From Myoxocephalus aenaeus (Eukaryota > Chordata > Actinopteri > Perciformes > Cottidae), in the NCBI GenBank assembly GCA_038501785.1, contig JBAMJR010000243.1, forward strand, positions 2,837,501 to 2,901,500: 64,000 bases of DNA. Reading direction: 5' to 3'. The notes under the pieces are model-generated. The model was not told the origin of the DNA. It saw only the letters and a program-made list of their open reading frames with translations, and did not search any database. Numbering within the stretch: position 1 is the first letter of the stretch; the number at the start of each line of letters is the position of its first letter. Shown piece by piece: positions 12,101 through 25,400 of the stretch. Position numbers and translations under genes: made by a program.

Positions 12101-15100
12101 GTGCAGAGTGAGCTGTGCCGTTTTGCTGTGCCGTTTTGTTATCGTTCAGGTACTTATAGGGGGTTTATAAGGCTATGCATTGCTTTGTTAGAATCCCAGA
12201 AGCCCGTACGGTTACTCAGATGTGTTTGTCAGGTTTCTTCCCCTTTTTTTCCCTGTGAAAGGGTTTTAACTATCTTTTTAGGGGAGTTTTTCCTGATCCG
12301 ATGTGAGGTCCCGGGACAGGGATGTTATGTGTACAGATTGTAAAGCTCTCCGAGGCAAACTTGTATTTGTGATGTTGGGCTATACAAAATAAACTGAATT
12401 GAATTTTGTTAGTGATCTGACGTTGTAACGTGTACTGATGAAGGATCTTGTGAAACTGTTTTGGCCGCCGCGGCAAGCTGACCTAGGGTCGTAAGTACTC
12501 AAACTTAACGGTTACTTTAATATTTTTTTAAATTATATATATCTTCTCACAAGGGTTGCGGTATTGTAGAACTTTAAATGAAGTTAAACAACGCTGTGGT
12601 TCCGGAGAAAATTAAGGAAGAGTTAAAATACATATCCCGTGGTGTGCTGGATAGAGATAGTGACAGAATAAACTCATTCTCAGATTAGCACGTTAAAGAG
12701 TGCCTCGACTTTCTTTGATTAAAAACTACCCTGGACTGCAAAGAACAGTCTTTGAAAGTAGTTGAAAGTAGTTGAAAGTAGTTGTTGGAGCATAACCGAA
12801 GGATGTCCTCTGGTATGGTTTCCACTCACCCTGCTTGTACTTGAGGATGAGGTCCCAGATGGCCCTGCGAGCGTAGGGGTCCACCCCCGCCGTGGGTTCG
12901 TCCAGGATGACCGCCCTGGAGCCCCCGACGAAGGCGATGGCCACAGAGAGCTTCCTCTTCATCCCGCCGGACAAAGTCTGCACCAAGCAGTGCCGCTTGT
13001 TTGATAACTCCAGGTCAACAATCATCCTGGACACAATTCAATTCAATTCAGTTTATTTTATATAGCCCAACATCACAAATACAAGTTTGCCTCGGAGGGC
13101 TTTACAATCTGTACACATAACATCCCTGTCCCGGGACCTCACATCGGATCAGGAAAAACTCCCCTAAAAAGATAGTAAAAACCCTTTCACAGGGAAAAAA
13201 GGGAAGAAACCTGAGGGAGAGCAACAGAGGAGGATCCCTCTCCCCGGATAAGAAGGCCCTCCGTAATGCCAGAGGAGCCTACTACTCATCACTAATAGAG
13301 AAAAACAAGAGCAACCCTAGGTTTCTCTTTAGCACTGTGGCCAGGCTGGCTGAGAGTCATAGCTCGTTGGATCCGTGTATTCCTATAGACCTCAGTAGTA
13401 ATGACTTTATGAACTTCTTCAATGATAAGATTATGGCTATTAGAGACAGGATCGGTGATCTCCTGCCCTCGACTACTGCCGGTCCATCCTCAGGTGGGAT
13501 GACCATGGAGGAGGCTGTGGGCCCTGTTGTGCGTCTGGATGGATTTTTTACCATCAACCTCGACCAACTGTCTTCAATGGTTTCTACTTCTAAATCTTCT
13601 ACCTGTCTCCTAGACCCTGTTCCGACAAAGCTGTTTAAGGACGTTTTACCCTTAATTAGCGCCTCTCTACTAGATATTATCAATGGGTCTTTACTAATGG
13701 GTCATGTACCACAGTCTTTTAAAGTAGCTGTAATTACACCTCTTCTTAAAAAGCCCACCTTGGATCCAGAGGTGTTGGCTAACTACAGACCTATCTCTAA
13801 CCTTCCCTTCCTCTCTAAGATACTGGAGACAGATCAGTTGTGTGACTTTTTACATAACAATAGCTTATTTGAGGAGTTTCAGTCAGGATTTAGAAAGCAT
13901 CATAGCACAGAGACAGCACTAGTGACAATTACTAATGACCTTCTAGTTGCATCAGATAGGGGACTTGTCTCTGTACTTGTCCTGTTAGACCTTAGTGCAG
14001 CATTCGACACCATTGACCATGACATCTTATTACAGAGACTAAGCAGTGTTGTACATGCTGTAGAGATGATTCACATCATCATATCCATATCAGTGTCTAG
14101 AACTGCAGTTATACAGTGTATGTAGAGGTAGTTCTCTGCACTATAACACCATACATGCAGAATAATGTACAGAGTCATTCCACTCAGTTCTTCTGTCTTA
14201 CAGAAAAATGTTCATTCACTTAATATTCTAAATCATAACTAATCTATTTTGCGGCTTTTTTAAAGTGCTTGTTAGTTATGGTCAAATATACTCAAAACTT
14301 CCTGTGGATATTTCCCAATAAGAGCTGTCTGGGTAGAGGTTTCCTTTTTAACACTAGACATACCCAAGGATCTGAAATCACTGTGTTGTATGGTTGTGTC
14401 TGGTTGCGTTTTGTTGTTATCCTTGTATACTTGCCTCTTTGATTTGATTGTCTTTACTTGCGATGCTTTATTTGATTTGTCTGTTTGACTTTCCATGACC
14501 TAAACTCACTTGTCCATCTCCTTGCGTATGTCTTCTTCCGCCATGCCTTTGAGTCTGGAGTAGAACCACAGGTGCTCCTCCACGCTCAGCTTGTCGAACA
14601 GGACGTTGTGCTGCGGACACATGCCCAGGTTCTGACGAATCCGCTCCATCTCCGTGCGGATGTCATGCCCATATATGGTGGCAGAGCCAGAGGTGGGCGG
14701 GAACAGGCCGGTCAGGATGGACCTATGACAAGTCAGTGTAGGCCGTCAGTAGAAGTAGCAATGGATTCAGGATGTGTACGTTGTTCACCTCAACACATCT
14801 ACGTCTCACTGAAGCCTCCAACAGCCTCCAACATACTTTGGTCCTATTGAAGTTACACGACAGGTCTTTTTTAAAACCAGTATTTAAATTGCACACTGAT
14901 CTCCAGTGTTGCCTTTTACCATCACACACATGCTGATGCACACACACACACACACACACTGGTCCCCCTCACATGGTTGTGGTCTTGCCAGCGCCGTTGT
15001 GTCCCAGGAAGGAGACTACCTGGTTTTCATGGAGGTTGAGGCTCAGTTGGTTGAGGGCCAGTTTGTTGCCGGTCTTATACACCTTGGTCAGTTTGTCGAT

Positions 15101-18100
15101 ACAGACCACCAGAGACAGGTGGCTGGGCTCCTCCTCCATGCCCCGCATCTCCTCTGGGGTCAGCAAGAGAGAGAGATAAGTGTTGCAACGAACATGGGGC
15201 TTCTTAAGCTATTGTTGTTGTTTGTGTTTGTTCTGCAGTGACGTAGTTTATCAATTGACCATTCTTGAAAGTGACATGGTAAAATAATAGTACAACAAGC
15301 AAAAAGTTAAAAAAAAAGTCCAGGGGACCGATGTTCATGTCGTGTGAAGACCAAAAGGAACTGCTGACTTACACTTTAATGTAACTCTGTTTTACATGAT
15401 GTTGTTTTACGTAACCTTATTTAAGATTGTCTACTTTCTTGTGGTTGCGCTGAGGTCTGAGGTTTTTAAGTGCTTTAAATGACAGAGTGCTACGTGCATA
15501 AGTTATATGAGGAGGTGGTGAGTTCGGTAAATAACGCGTTGGAGAAGATTGTTCTGGGGTTACAGGTATCAAGGGACCTGAGCTAGCACTCCTTGTGTGA
15601 TGTCGGGTGTTTATTGTAACTGGTTGAAGACATATCCTGGTGTCTCATTAAATACTACGTTTCTGAAAAAACACAAGAAGGCTGTAGTAGAGTTTAATGT
15701 CCACTGAGAACCTTGACAGGCGAGAGGCCATGTGTTCTGTTTTAGTTCTTATTGAGCGCTGGAGGGTTGATCTGGCCGCCCTGTTCTAAACTAGTTGTAG
15801 TTTATTTATGTCTTCCTTTGCCGCCGCTGACCGTGTGACTGGACAGTATTGCAGATGACAAACGACCGAGGACTGTAACAGCTGACAAATAAAAGAGGAT
15901 GCTAAATAAGTGGAGCTCTTTCTAGACTTCCCATGCTGTCAATGTGCTCAGACCACGGCACCTGTTGATCAACACTACAGCGTCATGTGGTCTTCTTCAC
16001 CTGTTCTACTGCCCAACCTGACACTAGGCTCGTTGGAGACGAGCCAGTTCTGCGCAGAATCGATCGCCGGCGATCGGCGCGCTATGCATGCTGGGTAGAT
16101 TTGTGTCCGACGTCATGCACACGTGGTCAACGATAATCCCACGAGATCAAGGCGGCCGCCGATTTTAGAGCCAGGCGCCGCAGTAGCTCTCCACGGACTG
16201 CGTGGCCCAGTGCATGATGGGAAACGCCTGGCTGTCGCCACATCAGAGAGCTGATTGGCTCTTAGATCTGACAGCAAACACCACGCGTTGTAGAAAATCC
16301 TTATGTTATGTGTAGTTGTAATACTTAACGCTCAATTGTTGACTATTAGTCTCATGTTTGATCTAAAAACATTTCTTGTGTGGTTGTTAATAGAAAATCA
16401 TATTTATACAACACATATCTAAACCAGTAGTAATGTATTTCACAGGCAGACATAAAAAGAACAAAGGATGCAGCTACACATACATTTGAATATACATGAA
16501 TAAATCCAAACGTGATCTGTAAACTACAAGAAGCCTAAAGATCGGAACTAACAGGAAGTCATTTTTTCTGTGACTTCCTGTGTGTACTTTGAAGGCAGCT
16601 GAAAACTGTCCGACTTGATCGCAGTTTCTTGACAACGCCTCCTCTCTCTGGATTCCAGGCGAGGCGCAGCTCTAACGAACGAGCCTAATAACAGATGAAG
16701 CTGTGGGTCCCCAATAATGGTATTCCTGCATAGTGTCGATCGCATCACGTGTGTTCAAGCTTGACTTGGTTAAGTGAATCTTGAGAACATGGCCATCAAG
16801 CCATCCTCGTCAGTACCAAGTCATCATGTGTCCTTACCAGATCTCCGCTGGTCCATAGCACAAGCCTGATCCTCCTCCATCACGCTGAGCCTGGCAGCCC
16901 CGCCGCCGCACCACGGCCAATCCCAGGTCTCCACACGCCCACTGCCTGACCAATAGGACCGCTGCAAGGGGAAGTACCATGGACGGGGAAGCCCATACAT
17001 TCCTATAAGAGACGGGGAAACACGTTTGATGTAATCCATCTGAAAAGATATGTTAAACATTGAGAGCAGGACGGTGAGGACGCCAAGGGAAATGATGTCA
17101 CACCTGGATGCACAGCCTCTATGTACCAAGTGAGCACGCCGTATACAGCGGCATCGATGATGAGCATCATCATGGACAGACCCAAGTTGAAGTCATCGCC
17201 TTCGACCGGTGACTGGCTGATGGTCCTCCACTGGATGCCGACGCCTGCTACCTCATACAGCGCAAAATACTTGGAGCCCAGGCCGAAGGCTGTGGTGGAC
17301 ATCAGAGACTGGAGGGGAGACCAGTATCATGGGATTATTTAAATAATCCCATTTTACAAACGGACCCCAGATGTAGTTCGACTCAAATGAAAAGGAGGAA
17401 AAGGAGAAAAGGCCTTACAGCGATGCACTTCTCAAAGGCAGTGATCTTATCGTGGGCGACCTCCTCCCTGATGGCCACATACATGTAGGGCACGTAGCTG
17501 AGGAAGTAGATGATTCCTCCACAGGCTGAAGCCAGTTTGGCCTTCGAGTAGATTACTGACACCAAAAAACTGGAAAACAAAGGGAGGTTACATGAAATCA
17601 TATATATATATATATATATATCCATCCATCCATCCATTTTCGGCCGCTTATCCGGGGTCGGGTCGCGGTGGCAGCAGGTTCAGCAGACCGACCCAGGCTT
17701 CCCTCTCACCCGCAACACTTTCCAGCTCATCCTGGGGGACCCCGAGGCGTTCCAAGGCCAGCCGGGAGATATAATCCCTCCAGCGTGTCCTCGGTCTTCC
17801 CCGGGGTCTCCTACCAGTTGGACGTGCCTGGAAAACCTCTAATGGGAGGCGTCCAGGAGGCATCCTGACTAGATGCTGAACACCTCAGCTGACTCCTTTC
17901 GACACGAAGGAACAGCGACTCGACTCCAAGCTCCCCCCTGATGTCCGAGCTCCTTACCCTATCTCTAAGGCTGAGCCCGGCCACCCTACGGAGGAAGCTC
18001 ATTTTGGCCGCTTGTATCCGAGACCTCGTTCTTTCGGTCACGACCCAGAGTTCGTGACCATAGGTGAGGGTTGGAACGTAGACTGACCAGTAAATGGAGA

Positions 18101-18284
18101 GCTTCGCCTTCCGGCTCAGCTCCTCTTCACCAAGACGGACCGGTACAGCGCCTGTTTTACTGCTGCAGCCGCACCGATCCGCCTATCGATCTCACGCTCC
18201 ACCTTACCCTCACTCGTGAACAAGACCCCGAGATACTTGAACTCCTTCGCTTGGGGTAGGCAGTTTGTCCCCACCTGGGATATA

Positions 18285-18318
<34 letters not shown>

Positions 18319-19295
18319 GTGGGAGTCCGTCTAATGATTCAAGATCAAAAGATTGGAACAGTGAGGTCAAGGTAGTTTAAAAAAAATGTAATACTATGTC
18401 CTGCATTTATAGAATTAATATCAACCTACAGACTGTGATAAAACAGTTTATTGTCCTATCAATAGTAATGGTTGTGGAGGAAATGAATTGCAAAGCCAAT
18501 TGCTGGTATATATTTAACCCTGCTTAAAATCCCAATTAGTTTACTTTAATATTAGTTTTTATAATAATTTCACATTATGACAACATTTCCTGCACGCTAG
18601 CTATACTGAAGTGGCTTCTATACAACCAGGCATTTCACCAGTGCCGAACAGCATCCCCTCATGCGCGTGTTTATGTTCACGATATCAGACAGCGGGCCTA
18701 GGTATAAAATGCACTACTGGTCCTGTCCCATTGACATTGAACACATGCAGCAGTTCAGTGATGAAACCCCCCCATTGGTGTGTGTGTGTGTGTGTGAGCG
18801 AGCATTGAGACCGTGGTGACACTGAATTCAACTGTTGAGAGCGTTGGAAAGGATCTTCATAGCGAGTTCAGTGGAGCAAGGAGACCTCACCAGAACATGA
18901 TGGTGGCCACGGCGTAGATGGTGAGGAAGAGCCAGATGATGAAGGGGTCGCTGTGGAGCAGCACCCGGCCGTACTTCAAGATGACCGTCAGAGCCGTGAC
19001 GGAAATGGACAGCTGGACGAAGCCGGTGATGAACCAGGCCACCCAGTGGACAGCGTTGTTCAGACCCATCATCTTCATCACCTGAAGAGGGACATGATGG
19101 TTACACCACCATTTAAAACGGGTCCACTGGGGTTTGTGTCAGAGCTTTCAGTGTTATGTCTGAGCTTTTGAAACACAAACTAAAAGAATGTGATTAACTG
19201 CTGCAGTCCTTTTGTATTGCACTTACATAAAGGAACCTATATGAAAACAAATATTAAATATAAATATATATATATATATACACATATAAATATAT

Positions 19296-19364
<69 letters not shown>

Positions 19365-19375
19365 AATATATACAC

Positions 19376-19464
<89 letters not shown>

Positions 19465-22400
19465 AGAGTCTAACCTCTTTGAGCCGGTGCTCCTTCTCAG
19501 CCACAATGTGCTGAATCATCATGGCCACTGAGTAAACCCAGGAGATCACCATGCACAGAGGCATCATGTGCTCGATCACGAACAGAAAGCTGAAACAAAC
19601 AACAACAACACATCATCACCAAATGTAGGTGTAGGTAGAAGCATAATGCTTATACTGTATATTCCTATCCTAAATTATTATCAATTAAATCAGATAATTA
19701 ATTTGATAAAATAAATAAAATAAATAAAATAAATAAATATATACATATATTTCATTCACACTTGTAACCCTCCAAAATAGTTTTAGAAACAATCCTTTTA
19801 AAAAACAAAACGAGTTGACCATTCTTACATTCATGTTAGCGTTGTCCCATAATTTAACTCCTACAATAGAAATACATCTTCTTTGAATCCCTCTTTTAGC
19901 ATTTTGTGCAGTAAACTTACAAACATCGCTCATGTTTCAAATGGCACATTATATATTTATGACAAACATGTGCTACTCTGTGTCTAAAGAGTGCTCAGCA
20001 CTGTGAGCTAGCAGAAGAGGAGAGCTCACTCGTCTCTGGTGTAACAGGGGTAGGGGAACATCTGGACGTAGTTCCCAGGCTCCACCACGTCATGGCCCAC
20101 AAACGTGTTGATGATGGCTCTCTCGATCATATCTGGAGGAGAGTGAGGGAAATAGAGAGAGTTACAAAATATGTGTTTCTTTTTGTTGCATTATTTCCTA
20201 AAGATCCTTTATCACTCTTTTCAACCTCGACAAAGGCATCAGGCCAGAGGGTGCACCAGTTTTGGCTCTAGACTTTTTTTCTTTTCCCGTGTTTGAGTCG
20301 TCGTAGGAACCCCAAATTAATTCCAATACTTGTGTTTATTGTATGTATTTGTTCAGCAAAGTCTTGGGAAAAAAATGTATATCTGCAAAGATATTTTGAT
20401 CATAACTATGAACATCCAGCACGATATGAGCAAGATTTCCCAAAAATGCCTCCTTGAGCGGTCACCGAGTGTTTCAAACTGTATCATGGAGCCCTAACAG
20501 CAGCCCACATACTAATAAGACACTTTTTGGAAAGATTAGGACCTAAAGAATCGGAATCTGCAACGACAATCATAATAGAACACAGCATTTTGGTGTTCAA
20601 AGGAGTTTCAGTAAAAAAACTGGGTCGTTTGGTTCAAAAATGTAGTTTACGTAAATACTTAAACTTAACGGTTACTTTAATCATGTTTCACACCAGATGT
20701 CTCTTCTCACAAGGGTTGTGGTATTGAAGCAATTTAAATGAAGTTAAACAACGATGTGGTTCCGGAGATAATATGTTGTTGTTTGTTGTCTGATAATAGG
20801 TGCAGGGGGATTTTTGCACCCTGTTTTTAATTAACCACAAGGTACGCTCCTATATCCTGAGTGTGACCCTGGAAACCTGAATGGAAATGGCAACGGCTGA
20901 CAGGAACAGCCGAAAGAAGACCTGTATGTGTTGGACGCTCCTTCTAAAACAAAAGAGGACAGTGTGAGGAAGTGCTTCTGCTGCAGATTGCTTTGGCATA
21001 TTCACAGGTGCACAGTGGTAAGCACTTTATCAGAATACATCTTTTTCTTCGGAAAACCAACTAAACAAATCACTTTACGTCACAGTCTGGCTCCCCTATG
21101 GCCCTGTGTCCATATTTATATATAGTACAGCCTGTTTCCATCTGCAGACTAAAACAATGAGTCCAGATTTGTTTCAGATTCCAAACTAAGTGCAACAAAT
21201 CAATAATGTGACATGGCACTTTTGCATCAAATCCATATTCAAGCCTAATAATTTAGCACTTACCTTGGATCCAAACAAAACCGTAGAGGAAGTAGAATTT
21301 CCCGCCGGTGTTGGGCCCGGGACGCCAGTAGGCCCGTCTGATCTCATTGGTCTTCTCTGTAAAGCTGGAGTTTTGTCTAATTTTGTAGAGAACATGGGGC
21401 GGCAGGGAGCCATCTTTGTTGGTCTGGACAATCACACCTAAAACAGAAGGAAATATATCAGGTCAGACTTCTTACTTTGACTTTAATTCAGGCCTGTTTG
21501 TCGTGTTCTCTCTTTAAAACCCGGACACTATACACAGTGAATTCTGATTATACTTGTTACTCTACTTGCACTGGTTTCATGCTGCAGTGTGGTTCAGATG
21601 TCAACTGTGTTTTAAAGCAGCCTGTTCTTTAAAGTATGTTGTTCTGCCAAATATACGGTACAGTGCTTTGCTAACATTTTTGTTACAAACATTTCTATTC
21701 TATTTTCTATTTAATATGTTTAGGCAATAAATGACCCCAAAAGACCCCTAGCTTTAACCCCACTGGTTTCATTTCTACATAGGCTATCGTATTAGATATC
21801 AGGCTTTTGTGGCCCAGAGAGTTTAATGTACTGTAGGATATTATTGGATTTTACGAGACAGAAATATCTGTATTCATATCTGTATCTGGAGTATAGCAGA
21901 AGCAGACGTGTACTGGAAATTGTTAAAAATGTACTCATACATGTTTTGCTGCCAAACATTTATTTAAACCGTGAATCTAAATTAATAAAATAATAAAAGA
22001 CAGTGTACTGGAAATTGCGGTATTAGATGTTTATGTACACGTAATCTTTAAGAAATGTATTCATAGTCAGACATCTTTAAGAAGAGAAAACCTGATAATA
22101 AAGTGCCTTATAGGGTGCCCTTCTAGTGGAGAAAACATGATGATTAGGTGCCCTCTAGGGTGCCCTTCTAGTGGAGAAAACATGATGATTAGGTGCCCTC
22201 TAGGGTGCCCTTCTAGTGGAGAAAACATGGTGATAAAGTGCCCTCTAGGGTGCCCTTCTAGTGGAGAAAACATGATTAAGTGCCCTCTAGGGTGCCCTTC
22301 TAGTTAGTGGAGAAAACATGATAAAGTGCCCTCTAGGGTGCCCTTCTAGTGGAGAAAACATGATTAAGTGCCCTCTAGGGTGCCCTTCTAGTTAGTGGAG

Positions 22401-25400
22401 AAAACATGATTAAGTGCCCTCTAGGGTGCCCTTCTAGTTAGTGGAGAAAACATGATTAAGTGCCCTATAGGGTGCCCTTCTAGTGGAGAAAACATGATGA
22501 TAAAGTGCATTTTGCCTCCAGGACCCTCAGGCGGGCAAGAAAGATTGTAGTTTTACTCGTAGTTTTACTTTCAACTGGAGGTACCATGATCGCAACCTGA
22601 CAGAGAGGGACGACTCACTGGCAAACACAGACACGTTGTCCTGGTAGGCCTGGTTTAGGGTGTAGTTGACGATGCTGTCCTCGTCAGGAAAGCCCTTGAA
22701 GACATCTACACTGACCTGGAAGACAGAAGCAGAAATGGATTCATCACAAACTACTGCTAAGCACCAAATTTAAAGCATGTTTGCTCTTTCCCGTCTCCAC
22801 AAGCCATCAGATGTTAATGGTGATGTAATAGCTGTGGTCTCTACACATATTTCAAGTGTCAGAACTCAGTCTCAGTCTCTTAGTGTTCATGAACTCTCAG
22901 CAGCAGCAGCTGGTGTTCAGGTGTCATCGCTGACTCGTGCATATTCTACACTTTACCAACCTTAGACATGAAGCGCGTCCAGCCGCAGGCAGCATTGTCG
23001 ATGGTGTCCAGCTGCTCCAGCAGGGTGGAGATGTTTGGAAGACTGTAGTTACCTTCCATCAGACCCTGCATCAGCTCACTGTCTGTGCCATTCAACAACT
23101 CCGGGTGCTGCTGAAGCTCTGATGACAGCTGCAGGGAGAGGAGGTGGAGGATGAATAGAGACATCAACGTAGCCCTTTATCGTGCAAGTAACCATACGTC
23201 TTTTTATGACGATGAACTGAGTCTACCTGCTGAAGCCACACCAGGTGGTTGTGCAGCCGGCCCTCCTCCAGAAAGGTCCTGAGCTGAGCGGAGATGTTGA
23301 GCCACACTTTGGTGTAGTGTGTCACGTTGCCGACGAATGCAAATGTCTCATTTGCCTAAGTGCAAACAGTTTACAAAGATTTTGTATGAATTCAGCCATT
23401 TGTCCATAGGATTTCTACTTCTTCCTTTGTCCACCTCCTCCCTCCCTCACCGCACTGCTATCTCAACCATCTATAGCCCAGATGCTCAGATAAGAGATTT
23501 ACAGAGCTGATGCCACTAGTCTGTGCTCACTCACATAATCAGTGGACATTTGTTAGACAGTGCATGATTAACGTTTTCTGCATGGAATGTAAATGATGAA
23601 ACCATTCTCTCATTTTCTCTCATCATTTATTCTGGAGTCCTCTGGATGCAGCATCTGTGGACAGGTGGTACCTTCATGGTAGCTCCTCCCATCAGTGTGA
23701 ATGTTAGTTAGTCCTGATGGACAGGTGGTACCTTCATGGTAGCTCCTCCCATCAGTGTGAATGTTAGTTAGTCCTGATGGACAGGCGGTACCTTCATGGT
23801 AGCTCCTCCCATCAGTGTGAATGTTAGTTAGTCCTGATGGACAGGTGGTACCTTCATGGTAGCTCCTCCATCAGTGTGAATGTTAGTTAGTCCTGATGGA
23901 CAGGTGGTACCTTCATGGTAGCTCCTCCCATCAGTGTGTGAATGTTAGTTAGTCCTGATGGACAGGCGGTACCTTCATGGTAGCTCCTCCATCAGTGTGA
24001 ATGTTAGTTAGTCCTGATGGACAGGTGGTACCTTCATGGTAGCTCCTCCCATCAGTGTGAATGTTAGTTAGTCCTGATGGACAGGTGGTACCTTCATGGT
24101 AGCTCCTCCCATCAGTATGAATGTTAGTTAGTCCTGATGGACAGGTGGTACCTTCATGGTAGCTCCTCCCATCAGTGTGAATGTTAGTTAGTCCTGATGG
24201 ACAGGTGGTACCTTCATGGTAGCTCCTCCCATCAGTATGAATGTTAGTTAGTCCTGATGGACAGGTGGTACCTTCATGGTAGCTCCTCCCATCAGTGTGA
24301 ATGTTAGTTAGTCCTGATGGACAGGTGGTACCTTCATGGTAGCTCCTCCCATCAGTGTGAATGTTAGTTAGTCCTGATGGACAGGTGGTACCTTCATGGT
24401 AGCTCCTCCCATCAGTGTGAATGTTAGTTAGTCCTGATGGACAGGTGGTACCTTCATGGTAGCTCCTCCCATCAGTGTGAATGTTAGTTAGTCCTGATGG
24501 ACAGGTGGTACCTTCATGGTAGCTCCTCCCATCAGTGTGAATGTTAGTTAGTCCTGATGGACAGGTGGTACCTTCATGGTAGCTCCTCCATCAGTGTGAA
24601 TGTTAGTTAGTCCTGATGGACAGGTGGTACCTTCATGGTAGCTCCTCCATCAGTGTGAATGTTAGTTAGTCCTGATGGACAGGTGGTACCTTCATGGTAG
24701 CTCCTCCATCAGTGTGAATGTTAGTTAGTCCTGATGGACAGGTGGTACCTTCATGGTAGCTCCTCCATCAGTGTGAATGTTAGTTAGTCCTGATGGACAG
24801 GTGGTACCTTCATGGTAGCTCCTCCATCAGTGTGAATGTTAGTTAGTCCTGATGGACAGGTGGTACCTTCATGGTAGCTCCTCCATCAGTGTGAATGTTA
24901 GTTAGTCCTAATGGACAGGTGGTACCTTCATGGTAGCTCCTCCATCAGTGTGAATGTTAGTTAGTCCTGATGGACAGGTGGTACCTTCATGGTAGCTCCT
25001 CCATCAGTGTGAATGTTAGTTAGTCCTGATGGACAGGTGGTACCTTCATGGTAGCTCCTCCCATCAGTGTGAATGTTAGTTGGTCCTGATGGACAGGTGG
25101 TACCTTCATGGTAGCTCATCCCATCAGTGTATGAATGGGTGAATGATGACATGTAGTGTTAAAGAGCTTTGAGTGGTCAGATTACTAGAATATAGATGTA
25201 CAATACAGTCCATTTAGCATGTAATGGTTATGAAGTAACATGGCCCCCAGTGAATCTTTCACAATAACAAAGTTATAAGGTTATTATATATCTGAGCTGT
25301 ATTTGTAGCTTGCTTCCCTTACCCCAAGTGGGTAAAACATAATTGGAGCATTGAGCACAGCTTTGTCTCTGAGGATAATGAGCAGCTCTGCTCAGACACC

